A program made the translations under genes and the position numbers. From assembly GCF_003597395.2 (NCBI RefSeq), contig NC_133790.1, forward strand, positions 19,679,326-19,743,325: DNA of 64,000 nucleotides, written 5' to 3'. The DNA is from Chelonoidis abingdonii (lineage: Eukaryota; Chordata; Testudines; Testudinidae). How positions within the stretch are numbered: position 1 is the first letter of the stretch; the number at the start of each line of letters is the position of its first letter. Shown here piece by piece: positions 22,275 to 34,108 of this stretch. The notes beneath the pieces are model-generated. The model saw nothing but the letters and a program-made list of their open reading frames with translations, was not told where the DNA came from and did not search any database.

Positions 22275-22360
22275 GAATTAGTTCAGGAAGTCCTATGGCC
22301 TGTGTTCTATGGGAAGCCACAGGCTAGATGGGCTTCTGGGCTTATCATCTATGAACAAAA
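22275..22360 (+). mobile_element. Possible CR1 3'-end fragment
   Basis: Short block with CCTATGGCCTGTGTTCTATG, GGCTAGATGG and a CATCTATGAAC end, as in CR1 3' tails. Too short to be sure. Confidence 0.4.
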
Positions 22361-22437
22361 GCCCAGTGTAGTGAGACCCCCCATGGGAACGGTGAGGCAG
22401 TGACTCATGCTCCACAGCTGGCTGGAAAGGCTTCTGG

Positions 22438-22568
22438 CTGATTGAAAACATCCTCCTTCACCCACCCAGCCTCACGTGCACATTCTCCTCTGAGTGGAAC
22501 CCTCCCTGCATGGAAACAGAATGACACGTTCCCTTGAACAACAAGAAGTTTGTGTCTCACTTCCCCAT
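22438..22568 (-). pseudogene. Orphan V 3' flank with half an RSS
   Basis: 22438-22555 matches the 3' flank of V15 (48170-48280): GATTGAAAAYATCCTCCTTCACCC, then a nonamer ACACAAACT (22547-22555) and the first 13 bp of the spacer. Similarity breaks at 22568; spacer end, heptamer and V exon are absent. A relic left by recombination or insertion. V9 starts 270 bp further right with its own RSS. Confidence 0.75.
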
Positions 22569-22803
22569 TCGAAGGCAACAGAGGAGGCTGATTTCCACCA
22601 GCTGTGAAAGTGGCCCGTGCACTGTGATCAGGGCAGAGGTGTCTATGGGGACAGCAAGGTGTTATGTGTTGAGCCAAAGTTGGCTGGGAAGAGCCTGGCC
22701 TGTTTAAAAATGAAAATTTTACCCCACTTCTCTGAATGAGCCCCACAATGGTAAAAGGGAACAATGGAAGAACAAAAACAAAGTCTAATGTTTCCCTGTG
22801 GTA

Positions 22804-22842
22804 GGTTTGTGTCTCATTTCCCCATCTGTCTGTGTCACTGTG
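22804..22842 (-). other. V9 recombination signal, 23-bp spacer
   Basis: Heptamer CACAGTG (22836-22842), nonamer ACACAAACC (22804-22812). Confidence 0.95.
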
Positions 22843-23339
22843 AGGCTGAGAACTGCTGCTGTCCCACACCTGACAGTAATAATCAGCCTCGTCCTGCGCC
22901 TGGACTCCAGTGATGGTTAATGTGGCCGTGTTCCCGGATTTGGCACCAGAGAATCGATCGGGGATTCCAGAGGGTCTGCTGCTGCTACCATATATAACAA
23001 GTAGTGGGGTGCTGCCAGGTTTCTGTTGGTACCAGTTCACATCCTTGCTACCGATGTTGTTCCCAGAGCAGGTGAGTTGAGCATTTTGCCCTGGAGACAC
23101 AGACACTGAAGGTGGCTGAGTCAGCACGTACTGGGCCAGAGAACCTGAGAAAACACAGGAATAGGATCAATAAGTGCTAATTGTTGAAATATGACATTTG
23201 CAGGTAGTTAATGGCACAAGTGAGAGACACGACTGTAAACATGCAGCCCTCTTTCGGTTGAAACTCTGATTAAAACCCTCCCCGTCGCAGCACCTGAACA
23301 GTAAGTGAGCAGCGTGAGGAGCAGAGGGGCCCAGGCCAT
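22843..23339 (-). CDS. IGLV: V9: family-A V-lambda segment, apparently functional
   Basis: Leader exon 23294-23339 ([16 protein letters not shown], 46 nt) and V exon 22843-23144; intron 149 bp. Domain: [23 protein letters not shown]1 [27 protein letters not shown]2 [23 protein letters not shown], second Cys in DEADYYC, CDR3 [10 protein letters not shown]. Uninterrupted from leader to heptamer. The open frame continues well past the RSS into flanking DNA, but that part is not coding; the heptamer marks the end. RSS and octamer are consensus. Confidence 0.94.
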
Positions 23340-23440
23340 GGTGGGAATCCAGACGCACTCGGCTTCCTGAGGCAAACGGGTCTGTGGCTGGAACACTCCG
23401 ATTCTCTCTTAAATCCCCAGAGCTGGAGAACGGCCCCTTC

Positions 23441-23448
23441 ATGCAAAT
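23441..23448 (-). promoter_or_regulatory. V9 octamer
   Basis: ATTTGCAT in gene sense, exact, about 100 bp upstream of the start codon. Confidence 0.88.
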
Positions 23449-23499
23449 CTGCTCCCTGCTCACTGGCTGCTGCTGGCACCTCCCTCACCCATATGAGAG

Positions 23500-24060
23500 G
23501 GACACAGGGACTGGAGATTCAGGCCTGATTTTCCTCCTAATGACACTCATTAACGTCACTGAAGATCAGGGAGAGAACCTGGCACAGCTGAGGGAAGAAT
23601 CAGGCCCCTTCTATGTAAACCCCCATATTCAATGAAGTACAATATGGCTATTTTTCCATTTACAAGGAGAAAACAAAGAAACAAAAATCCCAGAGCCCAG
23701 GACGTCCCACTGATCCCATTTAACCTCCCTGAGTCTGCCTCGACAGGCATCAAAGGACTAGTACCTACCTTATGGTTAGAAACGTACCCCACATGGGTGC
23801 TGACCGAGGGGGAACGGGTCTATTCCTAGTGATCAGCTAGTGCAGCTTTCAAAGCCGTCAGCAGTGTTTCCAGTAGGAATCCCTGGGCCAATGGCACAGG
23901 ACTGTAGGGAGGAGCCAGTACTCTCGGTGTTAACTGCAAGGGGACTGGCTCCGTCAGACCCCAGCCCAGCAGAGCAGCAGGGGAAGGGAAGAACTGTATT
24001 TCAGGGGGAAACTCTCATGGGATTCAGTTTGGACAAAAGAAGAAGACACCTGGTTAGCAT
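23500..24060. other. Intergenic, nothing recognised
   Basis: Diverged flank of V9. No gene or repeat end can be supported. Confidence 0.45.
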
Positions 24061-24063
24061 CTA

Positions 24064-24215
24064 GCATTATTATTTATTGTTTGGATCATGGTTGGCCTCG
24101 GCACCCCAGCCACGGCCCAGGACCCCATTGTGCTAGGCGCTATATGAACACAGACCAAAGAGACGGGCTGTGTCCCAAAGAGCTCACAATCCAAGTGTAA
24201 GACAAAAGGGAAAAG
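24064..24215. repeat. Ancient dispersed repeat
   Basis: Contains CAGGACCCCATTGTGCTAGGCGC, ATGAACACAGACC and CCCAAAGAGCTCACAATCCAAG, a set I recognise from a widespread amniote interspersed repeat. Class not assigned. Confidence 0.6.
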
Positions 24216-25849
24216 GTCCTTGCAGAACTACCAGGAAGTGTGCTCCTTAGAGGTACTTCCCAGGGCTCAGCTCACAGGGATACGTGGTGCAGAGGTTATT
24301 GTGTGTGTGTGTTTCCCACGGGTTTGGCCATGATCGGTGTCTGACAGCACTTCCTTTCCTCCTGGTCACAGCCTTCCTCCCGTGGCCTCTACACTGTAAG
24401 AAACCCAGGAATTGAGAGGAATCAGAGACCCCAAAAGAGATAATGCTAATAATGACTGTTGCTGTTGTTTGGGGTAAGCTCGGATGGAATAACTGTGCGA
24501 GTGCCTAGTGTAACAGAGCCCAGGATGCCCCCCCCCCCCCGCCACATATTTCCTGCAGCTTGTAGCTACAGGTGCATTACAACGGGCTCTGACCAGTCTC
24601 TCGGCTTTGGCACATTATAGACGATGAGCCTCCCCTACTTGGTAGAGTTATATCTGCAGTGAGCTCTTACCCTAACCAGCATGGTGTTCAGAGGTCACCC
24701 AGGGTGCAAGGTGCTGCACACGCTCTGCTCTATTCCCTGTCTGATTCCAACAGGCTGCGCATCACACCAAGAGCTTCCCGCAGCACTGACTAGACTCTGC
24801 TTGCCAAACTCACCCTGTTTGTTAAAGGCACAGTCCCTGCTACCACGTCTTCCCTTGCCAGCCAAAAGTTAATTTGGACCTATATTAAAACACCATGCAG
24901 TATCTTCGGGGACCAATGTGTCAAATGCATGAATGGTGTCTGTCCAATTGTGGTGTGCTCCAGGGCGGGAGGGTTACCACAGACTAAAAGCTCTGGGGGA
25001 TGCTTACCTCTAGCACTGCAAACAACTCCAGAGCAGCCCCACCACCACCAGGGGTGGTTTGCAAATATGGGGTCAGGCTGGGTTTTCCACAGATCAGGAA
25101 GCAAAGAATAGGCTTTGTTATCAAAGGATGAGCTTGAACTGACACAGGCCCTTCTTTTTCATTCAACAAATGGACAGACCTTGGGTCCTACGGGAACCCC
25201 AACCTTCACCTAAAGTTGGAAAGACTTCAGCCTACTAGGGCCTCATAACGCTGATGAAGGAGTAGTCAATTTTTTTTGTCAAGGTCCAAATTTCTTAGTC
25301 AAGGTATATTCAAGGTCCAGACTCCAGAGAAAATAATAAAAAATAACAATAAGTAAATAAAAAGATTTCAGAGTCCGTTCAAAAGCATCAGGCACTCCAG
25401 ATTTGGCCCACAGTCCACCTATTGACTAGCTTTGCACTGACGGGTGATTCCTGGTATGTTTAGTGTGTGTTTAAATCTGCTTATTTTTATATGTTTTCTC
25501 TGTGATGCTTTTGGGCTATGAATAAATGTGAGTGATTAGAAAGAGCTGTTAGGGCTACTGGTAAATGTCACCTGTCATAGCTCCCGGAGAGAACGCAGGG
25601 CACAGGTGCTGACTTTTAGGCAGTCTGGTTTGCTGGGGATATCACTGTGTATGGCAGGGGGCTGTGCACCCTTAAACCTCCCAGTCAAAAGGGAGTGGGA
25701 CATGTGTCTCTGCTCAGTGACAGGTGACGGCTGGAGGCCTGAGACCTTCCTGGACATGCCTGGAATGAACCATGGAGGGAGCTACAGTTGCAGTTACACT
25801 GTCACAGACAGGGAGAACCAGCCTAATAACGCAACGTACAAACATTGTC
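24216..25849. other. Intergenic, mostly unrecognised
   Basis: A run of 13 C at 24528-24540. 25250-25420 is A/T-rich and looks like part of an old DNA-transposon repeat. No V remnant or supportable gene. Confidence 0.45.
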
Positions 25850-25945
25850 CAAGGTGGGTGAGGGAATATAAGAGATATTACCTCACTCATCTTGTCTCTC
25901 TATTATCTTGGGACTGACACAGCTATACCAACACTGCACGTAACA
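25850..25945. repeat. Dispersed repeat fragment, second copy
   Basis: Same right end as 15990-16206: TTACCTCACTCATCTTGTCTC, TTATCTTGGGACTGACACAGC, ACCAACACTGCA. Confidence 0.6.
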
Positions 25946-26026
25946 ATGCGTCTCCCTTCACACTCCGTCTCCTCCACAGAAGGAAGCCCTCGTTGGGACA
26001 TGTTTTCCTTGATAACAGTCAAGGAA

Positions 26027-26065
26027 GGTTTATGTCTCACTTCCCGATCTGACTGTGTCACTGTG
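26027..26065 (-). other. V10 recombination signal, 23-bp spacer
   Basis: Heptamer CACAGTG (26059-26065), nonamer ACATAAACC (26027-26035; 8 of 9). Confidence 0.95.
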
Positions 26066-26521
26066 ATTCTGAGCACTGCTGCTGTCCCACACCTGACAGT
26101 AATAATCAGCCTCATCCTGTGCCTGGACTCCAGTGATGGTTAAGGTGGCTGTGCTACTGGACCTGGTCCCAGAGAATTGATCAGGGATTCCGGAGGGTCT
26201 GCTGCTACTTTCATATATAACACATAGCGGGGTGCTGCCAGGTTTCTGTTGGTACCACTGCACGTACTTGCCCCCAATGTTGTTCCCTGAGCAGGTGAGT
26301 TGAGCATTTTGCCCTGGAGACACAGACACTGAAGGTGGCTGAGTCAGCACAAACTGAGTGACAGAACCTGCAACAGGAGGAGGAAACACATGAATAAAAT
26401 GACTCAGCATTGACTTTATCCCCACTTAGCATGATCAGCAGACAGACACAGGGAAAAGCAAACATCATGTATCACCTGTGCAGTAAGTGAGCAGCATGAG
26501 GAGCAGAGGGGCTCAGGCCAT
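26066..26521 (-). pseudogene. V10: family-A V-lambda with stop codon in the leader
   Basis: The V exon (26066-26367) is open and normal: [22 protein letters not shown]1 [24 protein letters not shown] with an extra Cys in FR2, CDR2 [33 protein letters not shown]3 [10 protein letters not shown]. The leader exon (26476-26521) has the third codon TGG (Trp) changed to TGA, giving Met-Ala-stop. Initiation at the internal ATG six codons later would leave MLLTYCTG, a very short signal. RSS, splice sites and octamer are intact, so it can probably rearrange. I call it a pseudogene; the V exon alone would have been called functional. Confidence 0.85.
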
Positions 26522-26622
26522 GGTGGGAATCCAGATGAGTTCGGCTTCCTGAGGCAAACAGGTTTCTGGCTGGGACCCTCTGATTCTCTCTTAAACCCCC
26601 AGAGCTGGAGAACTGCCCCTTC

Positions 26623-26630
26623 ATGCAAAT
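26623..26630 (-). promoter_or_regulatory. V10 octamer
   Basis: ATTTGCAT in gene sense, exact, about 100 bp upstream of the leader. Confidence 0.88.
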
Positions 26631-28139
26631 CTGCTCCTTGCTTGCTAGCTACTAAAGCCTCCTCATTCTCCCCATACGAGAGGGGCAGAGACTCAGGGCA
26701 GAGGAAAGATTCTGGGACCGTGTCTTCTCTGCTCTACACTGGTGTAAATCCCAGGTAACTCCACTGAACTTTAACTTGCGGTAAGAGTGGAGTAACTGAA
26801 AGGAAAATCATCCCCTTTCTGTATAAACTCAAATATTTAATGATGTAGAACAGGTACTGCTGAGCCCAGGCTGCCCTGCTGAGGCATACAGAGCATGCAC
26901 CTCAAAAGATTAAAGGATCATTAAACATTGTGGTTAGACATATCATATCAGCGTTGGCACTGCCTTGGGGAAAGGTTAAGTTTCTGGGGACCATCCATTG
27001 TAGTTTCAAAGCTTTGCTCAGTTTCTGGTAGGAATCTCCTCTTGTAAAGCATTGGGAATGGAAAGATGGATGAGGTGTCTGGTGGCTGGCGATGTATATG
27101 CAGTGTAGAATGAGAGTTGGGAAAGCAAAGGGCTCAGTCGGTAAGAGATCATCCTGCACACGGACAGGGGCTCGCACCATCAGATCCTATGGCAGAGTTG
27201 GAGCCACAGAGGGGAAGGGAGGTAGTTCAGGGGATAGTTTGTGTGTGTTCAATTTGGACAGGTTTCTGCTCAGTGCTGTTTCTTGGACAGGCACCTGCTT
27301 AGTCTGTATCAGCAGGAAGCAAATGTCACCAGAGAATTACCGGAAAGCGTCCCCTTGAGAGACCCTCCTGAGAGACTGAGGAATGACACGTGGAGAGTGT
27401 GTATGCCCTATGGGCTCCTTGTATGGTGATGTCTGATGGCACCTGCTCTCCTCCAGTTCCCACCTGCTTCACTTGCCCCTCTCTGCCCACAAGGAAAGGA
27501 AAGAAAACCTGGGAGGGACCAGGAAAAAAGCATCACTGTTATGATTGTTGTAGCCCCTCATAGTATCCCTTCCCAGCGGCATGTGGCCAAATGATTCATT
27601 ACAAACAATGCCCAGTGTCTCCTGCTTGGCATGTTCTGGCTGAAGAGCTCCCTCTAATGGCCAGCGCTGCACTTGCAGAAGTGATCTCTTGCCCCAGCGA
27701 CAGTTTTACCAACGTTTCCTATTCGAATTCCAGCCCCCCGGGCCAGCTCGGGACCTTGGTTCCTATTCCCCAGCCCAGATTTGCCTCCTGACAGAATTTT
27801 TAAAGTCAGGAGAAGTTGCTCTGCTTCTTAATAACCTTTGCATTAGCCCAGCCATTCCTGCTGACCCCCAAACGCTGCAGCCGGCCCTGTTCCCCAGTCA
27901 GCCCATAGGGATGAAACATTGGGAGGGGAGTTAGAAAGAAGGTGGGGCCTGCTAGGGACAGGGAAGGCTGGAAGCAGAGAGGAGCAGACCCAGGCCTGGT
28001 CTACACTACGCCGTTAAATCTATTTTAACAGTGTTAAATCGATTTAACGCTGCACCCGTCCACACTACAGTGCTCTTTAAATCGATTTAAAGGGCTCTTT
28101 AAATCGATTTCTGTACTCCTCCCCAACGAGAGGAGTAAC

Positions 28140-31100
28140 GCTAAAATCGATATTAGAACCGGCAGCCCTCGTCACCCCTTGACATATGCCAGTGGTGCTA
28201 CGAATGAGCATTACACACAGGACCAGCGGCACTGAACAGTGGATATCTGCAAGAGGTGCGTAACAGACTCTGGGTTCAGGACCTTACATGGATAGGCTGT
28301 TCTCAATAATGGTGTAGGCTTGGTCTATATGTTGGCAGAAGGGATTCGCTGATTATGTTAGAGTTCGTTATAGATATGTCATTTGCCGTTTAAAGGGCTT
28401 GCGACATTATTGCCGGCGCACATCTACTTAACTTGGTTCAAGACCTCACCAAACCAAGTGTCGCCTACCCCACAGTTTTTGTGTTATTAGCTGTCGCTTG
28501 CTATGTCTCCCACAATTCTCTGATTAGTGAGTAAGGCGGGATGCATCCTGTCGAAGGTATGCGCTGAGAGAATTGTTTTGTATGGCGAGCTGACGAGGCT
28601 TGAGGCAATATTACATCATTGGTCTCGCCATCTGTCACCTGGTTACGTGAGTGCAGCCGGACAACCGCATGGGCTCCGATTAGAAGAGACACCAGAAAGC
28701 AGATGGTCGCAATTCAGAGAAGCCTTTGGAAACACGAGATTTCTTCAATGGGCCAGAGGTACGTCGTCTCATCATATCGTGTGGAGGGGTTGTGACTGCT
28801 TGTGTTTTGTTTGCCTATTCTAAGAAACCCCAACCCTTCATTGACTCCTTCCCTGTAAGCAACAACCCTCCCCCTATTTGTTCCGCTTGTTAAGGAAATA
28901 AATTACTATCATTTAAAAAAATCATGTTATTCTGTATTAAAAGTCAAATCCCTCTAAGCAACCACCCTCCCCTTTGACAATGTATTCTTTGTAAAAATAA
29001 TTATAAAATGAGGCAGAGACATTATCGAAGCTATTACCGGTGTGGTATATTAATATTTGTTGGAGATGAAGAGAGGGAGCGTAAAGGCTATTAAGCACAT
29101 TTCAAATGTATATGCACAGCCCGCTTTTGGATTGGGCTGTTCCATGGGTGAGTGGGGCGGGTAGCAGCAAAAAGCTTCCACCACACGTATACTTAACACG
29201 TCTGGGTAGAGATATGGAACATTGTCATTGGGAGTACTGAGTGGTGGTTAAAACTGGGCTGCTAGTTGGACACTCCTGTAGACCCCGCTGACTCATTTCC
29301 TGAAGAATCACAGCAGATGCCTCGAGAGGATATCAGCTTGATTCATTGCAGCAGCTCCAGCGTTTGCATACCCGCCACCGATCTTCCTGCCCTACACCTT
29401 GCTGATCTTTCTATGTTCGCATCTCAACGTCTCTCCTATCTTCATCGTTTTGGCTACTCCTGTCCTCTTACGTTCACTGGAATCTTCTGCCACTTTGACT
29501 AGCACGTCCTTCCCGTCTCATTCTGATGAGCTCCTTTCAATTGCGGGTTACTGCCGATATTTCCGAGAAACATTTAATCTTGGTCGCCTCTCTTCTTTCT
29601 GCCCTTTTCTGACTAGCCTCGGGATTGGTGTACAGTTCAGCGTAGTTATTGCAGCGTTATAGGGGAGGAAAAAGACGGGACGAGAAGTGTGTATAAAGAT
29701 TAATTTTTATACAGACCATATGATTATACTCTTTCACATGTGAAATACAACTCATTTATTCTATTACATAAGCACATGTTTTCTACTCATACTCAAATTG
29801 GTCGATTTAGCATAATTAATATGGGTATGTCATGGGTCTACTGTGTGGTGATTACAGATCTCGACGACACAGGTTCCGGGCATCAGAATTCACTTCACAT
29901 GCGTTTTTGTCATAGTTAAGGCTTTCTGTTTGACTCTCAGGCTTATATACACAGTCCCAGTATATGCCTTTCTCCTTATACAGGCAGCAGTCAAGCAGCC
30001 CATCTTTCCTATCCAATGATTGCTTCACTACTCCCCATCGTGTTTATTTTTGCTATCATGGAAGATCATGGCTAATCACCCCTCTCCCCCCCCCCACGCG
30101 TGGCTGGCACTGGGAAAATTCCTGCTTAGCAAGTTAGCTATCTTCCTCTCCTCCACCGCCTCGCCCCCGCTTTGCTACATGCAAGAAGGATTGATTTAAG
30201 TAACAGCTCTAGGAGGAAAATGGCCCATCTCTAGTCTCCTTCATTATTAGACAGGCTTACCTATAATGATTATCACTCTCCTGAGATTACACGACGAGAT
30301 AAGACGGCTGTTTCTTGAAGTGCCAGCATCACAGGACATAAGCATGTGATTTGTTATGCATATGATACCATAGCGTTGTGTGTGCTTGGTAAATTCTCTA
30401 TGTTGTTTGCCTTGCCCAGAAACTTCTTGCAAGCTTGGGTACTCCTAGATTAAATTCATGGAGTTCTTTGGGAGAGCAATTTCTGCTCATCCCAGAATGT
30501 AACATTTTTTCCTTATATAATGGCTGCAAATGCTTCAAGCTATGGCAAATCTCATGTAAAACGCTTGTTTTTTACCCTGTTTTCATATTTAACAATTGGT
30601 CAACTCATGAGGTCGCTTTCCATGGCCTTCATGTTTGGCTAGTGGCTTGAGCTGGGAGAGTTTTGGCTGGTTCACAAAAGTACTGAGCTGTTGGCGTACA
30701 GAGTGCGTGTATGCTCGCTGCATGTCGATCCTACCTTTTCCTTCCTGCTCTCATATTCCCCTCTTGATCATCAGCCATGGTTGAGTTTAACCCCACCGGA
30801 ATCACGGACAAAGGGGTGTTCGGCACAGCCCCCTAAATTAGCATTGCGTCTCACCGTTGATTTAGCGGCTGTTTCCCTGCACTGATTTTCTTCTGCTTTC
30901 ATGTTCTTGTGTTATGCCTGTTGAGCTCTTAACTTTTCACTCTGCACTGCACTGATCCCTGCCGTGGCTTTTTCATCATTGCATGTGTACTTGAAATTTT
31001 TTCATATGTTTTTTTCATTTTCGTCTATTTGGAACGATTGTTGTTAGCACTATCTCATCTCTCTAATAAGCTAAATCTTAGTACTCCTCTTGTTGCTGTC

Positions 31101-31389
31101 CTATGCTGGGACTCTTTTTCGTAGCTTCAGAGATTGCTTGTTACTGTTTGCTGATGAGCTCATGCTGAGTCACATGTGACTGATCAGAGCTTTCCACGCG
31201 GCCCCAAACAGGTACTGAATTCAAAGTTAGCGAGCTTTCCGTTTCCTGGCAGTGCCTCTGAGTTGTGATTGCTGTGCAGAAGTTCAGTGAGTCTAACTGT
31301 GGTGGTGGGATAATCACATCCCGGAGGCCATACATCGATTTTCGTCTCCACAGATCTCATATTCCGCACTATAATCAATAAATCTTTCC
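28140..31389. other. Transposon interior, degenerate
   Basis: No convincing gene. A plus-strand open frame at 28527-28823 and smaller ones show no domain I can name. A zone near 28840-28990 with AT-rich tails and AATAAA (28898-28903) could be the 3' end of a lost gene. Confidence 0.4.
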
Positions 31390-31719
31390 NNNNNNNNNNN
31401 NNNNNNNNNNNNNNNNNNNNNNNNNNNNNNNNNNNNNNNNNNNNNNNNNNNNNNNNNNNNNNNNNNNNNNNNNNNNNNNNNNNNNNNNNNNNNNNNNNNN
31501 NNNNNNNNNNNNNNNNNNNNNNNNNNNNNNNNNNNNNNNNNNNNNNNNNNNNNNNNNNNNNNNNNNNNNNNNNNNNNNNNNNNNNNNNNNNNNNNNNNNN
31601 NNNNNNNNNNNNNNNNNNNNNNNNNNNNNNNNNNNNNNNNNNNNNNNNNNNNNNNNNNNNNNNNNNNNNNNNNNNNNNNNNNNNNNNNNNNNNNNNNNNN
31701 NNNNNNNNNNNNNNNNNNN
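31390..31719. other. Assembly gap inside the transposon
   Basis: 330 unknown bases, falling within the putative transposase gene. Confidence 1.
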
Positions 31720-31865
31720 ACGTCCTCATCGCTCTCGTTGCCGCGCTGCCCTAGCTGCCTCCTCCTCGCCTGCCTTTGGAGTTCATGGTTCACCATAGAC
31801 GGCACGAGAATGCGCGAGGTGTTTACAACGTCCACGATTGCGTTACTGATCTCAGCAGGGTCCAT
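31720..31865 (-). pseudogene. Transposase-like N-terminus (HARBI1 type), cut by gap
   Basis: The minus-strand frame starts with Met at 31865 and runs MDPAEISNAIVDVVNTSR, then a basic stretch with RQARRRQLGQRGNESDED, up to the gap. The start resembles the N-terminus of HARBI1-like nucleases annotated in reptile genomes, as far as I recall. A DDE nuclease core would lie in or beyond the gap, but left of the gap no matching frame is visible. Its place inside an element with Harbinger-type ends supports the call; the catalytic part cannot be seen. Probably dead. Confidence 0.5.
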
Positions 31866-33326
31866 GCTTGCAGTGCTATGGCGTTTGCTCAGTTCACCCA
31901 GGAAAAAAGGCGCGAAATGGTTGTCTGTGCTTTCAAAAAGGGAGGGGTGAGGCTGTACCCAGAACCACCCACGAGAATGATTTTTGTCCCATCAGGCACT
32001 GGGCTCTCAACCCAGAATTCCAAGGGACGGGGGAGACTGCGGGAACTATGGAATAGCTACAGAATAGCTACCCACAGTGCACCACTCCAGAAATCAACGC
32101 TAGCCTCGGACCATGGACGCACACCACCTAATTAATGTTTCTAGTGTGGACGAGCACAATCGACTTTATAATATCTGTTTTATAAAATCGGTTTAAGCTA
32201 ATTCGAATTTAGCCTGTAGTGTAGACGTAGTCCCACAGAGGCCAAATGGGGAGTTGTAGCCGTAGGCATATGGAGCACTGCTCAGCTCCACTGCGTCCCT
32301 TAACCCTTTGCTCCCCATGGCTGCTAGTACTGCATGCAGGCTTCTGGCAGCCTCTGCAGGTGAGTTGGGCCCGTGCCATGAAGCAAACAGCCAGCTCCTA
32401 GCGTTCAAATATTCTGAGTCAGGCTGCTGGAAATAATGAAATGAATAAATCTACACATGGAGGCCCCATTCTATGTGTGTTTGAGCCTTTCTGGCATGCT
32501 AGGATCACGTTTTTAATCCAAGGGCTAGAAACTTCCTTATCTAGTTACTGAAAGCCGAGGTTCTCATGGAATCACTGAACTCCAGAATCTGAGGCTTTCA
32601 ACAAAAACCCTAATGAGTGCTGGACTCGCTATAAAACTGCATGAGATGATGACTGTGATGAAGGACAATGAAGATGGGAATTTAAAGGTGGAATTTGGCC
32701 CCTGTTCAATGGGAAACCAGTGCAGAGAGCGATGCCTGGGGATGATGGGCTGTCGAATACCTGGGGTGCTGAGTAATTGGGCTGGATTTCCCCTACATCC
32801 CTGGCTGTTTGATCAGCATCTCTTTTGTCAGCACTTCCTCCTTCCCCACTCCCCTTCTCTGTGGGAGTCTCACAGGGCTCCCTCCTTGTTCTCTCTCTGA
32901 GCCTTATCCTTCAGTATCTCCATCTGCTCACATGGGGTCAGTATCACCTCTGTGCTGATAACTCCCCCAGACACTTCTCCACTCCAGCCCTGTCTCCTGC
33001 TGTTCATTCTCCCATCTGGCCTGGTCTCTAGTATCCTGCCCTTCGATGACTCCTCTGGTGTCACGCTCACATTGGCCAAAACTGAGCTCAGAAATCTTCC
33101 TTGCCAACCCCTCTAAGTCTGTCATGCCTCCTGAATAGCCCTTGGTTTCCTTATCTGGGGTGCCTCATGCCCCATTCCCCTCTATACCCATCCACCCCTC
33201 TGCCTCTGATGTGTTTCTGCATCAGAAATCTCAGGGCCTGACCCCATTGTCTTTGCTGGAGGCCTTGAGGAAGATCTGAATTAAACTGTGCTGACACTTA
33301 CAGCTGTGATAGGAGTGTAGTCTCTC

Positions 33327-33718
33327 AGGCCTGGTCTACATTACGCTGTTAAACCGATTTTAACAGCATTAAATTGATTTAACGCTCCACCCATCCACAC
33401 TACACTGCTCTTTATATCGATTTAAAGGGCTCTTTAAACCAATTTCTGTACTCCTACAAAACGAGAGGAGTAATGCTAAAATCGATATTACTATATCGGA
33501 ATAGTGTTAGTGTGGACGGAAATCGACATTATTGGCCTCATTATTTTACAGTAGCTACCCACAGTGCCCCACTCCAGAAACTGATGCTAGCCTCGGACCA
33601 TGGACGCACACCACCGAATTAATGTGCCTAGTGTGGACGCGCACAATCAACTTTATAATATCTGTTTCATAAAATCGGTTTAAGCTAATTTGAATTTATC
33701 CTGTAGTGTAGATGTAGC
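33327..33718. mobile_element. Short Harbinger-like element (392 bp)
   Basis: Same ends as the 4.2-kb element (AGGCCTGGTCTACATTAC at the left, GTAGTGTAGATGTAGC at the right), flanked by 3-bp duplication CTC (33324-33326 and 33719-33721). The equivalent positions near 45271 and 51490 are empty. An internally deleted, nonautonomous relative. Confidence 0.88.
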
Positions 33719-33867
33719 CTCACTCCCCACTCTAATAGCAGAGGGGATGCTGACTTTAGGGAGAAGAAGGTGATAGTCCCCATCCTGCAGAAGGAGAATG
33801 AGAAGGGAGCTGGAAATAGCTGTGTGGACTGAATTTCTTTGTGACAAACTGCTGTGTGATTTGTCAC

Positions 33868-33990
33868 TAGGGTGACCAGCCAGCAAGTGTGAAAAATCGG
33901 GACAGGGGGTGGGGGGTAATAGGATCCTGTATAAGAAAAAGACCCAAAATTGGGACTGTCCCTCTAAAATCAGGACATCGGGTCACGCTA
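33868..33990. mobile_element. hAT-type MITE, copy 3
   Basis: Begins TAGGGTGACCAG and ends GGTCACGCTA, with exact 8-bp duplication TTTGTCAC at 33860-33867 and 33991-33998. The D4 copies b and c have a single TTTGTCAC at this point (near 45407 and 51623). Confidence 0.94.
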
Positions 33991-34069
33991 TTTGTCACAG
34001 CCAGTGACAAAACTGTGCAACTGGTGAAATTTATACACAAGGCCCAGGCCGGGGGAGAGGAGGAAAGGG

Positions 34070-34108
34070 TGTTTTTGTCTCACTTCCCCATCTGTCTGTG
34101 TCTCTGTG
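34070..34108 (-). other. V11 recombination signal, 23-bp spacer
   Basis: Heptamer CACAGAG (34102-34108; CAC kept, one mismatch), nonamer ACAAAAACA (34070-34078; 8 of 9). Confidence 0.85.

Larger units (their letters stand above)
25950..27985. repeat. Segmental duplication D3, copy a (contains V10)
   Basis: Matches 36370-37856 (with V12) and, from about 27130 on, 41313-42300. Shared blocks include AACATCATGTATCACCTG upstream of the leader, GGGGCTCGCACCATCAGATCC, and GAGCTCCCTCTAATGGCCAGC. Copy a is uninterrupted; in the other version the D2 unit sits inside it. Confidence 0.9.
27992..32231. mobile_element. Harbinger-like DNA transposon, 4.2 kb
   Basis: Left end AGGCCTGGTCTACACTAC, right end GTAGTGTAGACGTAGT; the ends are imperfect inverted repeats. 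A 3-bp duplication CCC flanks it (27989-27991 and 32232-32234), as expected for PIF/Harbinger. The duplicate locus near 42310-42320 is empty (GGAGCTGACTCACAGAGG). About 145 bp at each end match the short element at 33327-33718. The interior is long and AT-rich with no intact open frame, and contains an assembly gap. The minus strand just right of the gap keeps the start of a transposase-like frame. Confidence 0.82.

Noticed and set aside
22405..22842. Extension of the V9 open frame past the heptamer, and likewise for V5 and V15
   Set aside because: The germline coding end is the heptamer; the extension is chance openness of the flank.
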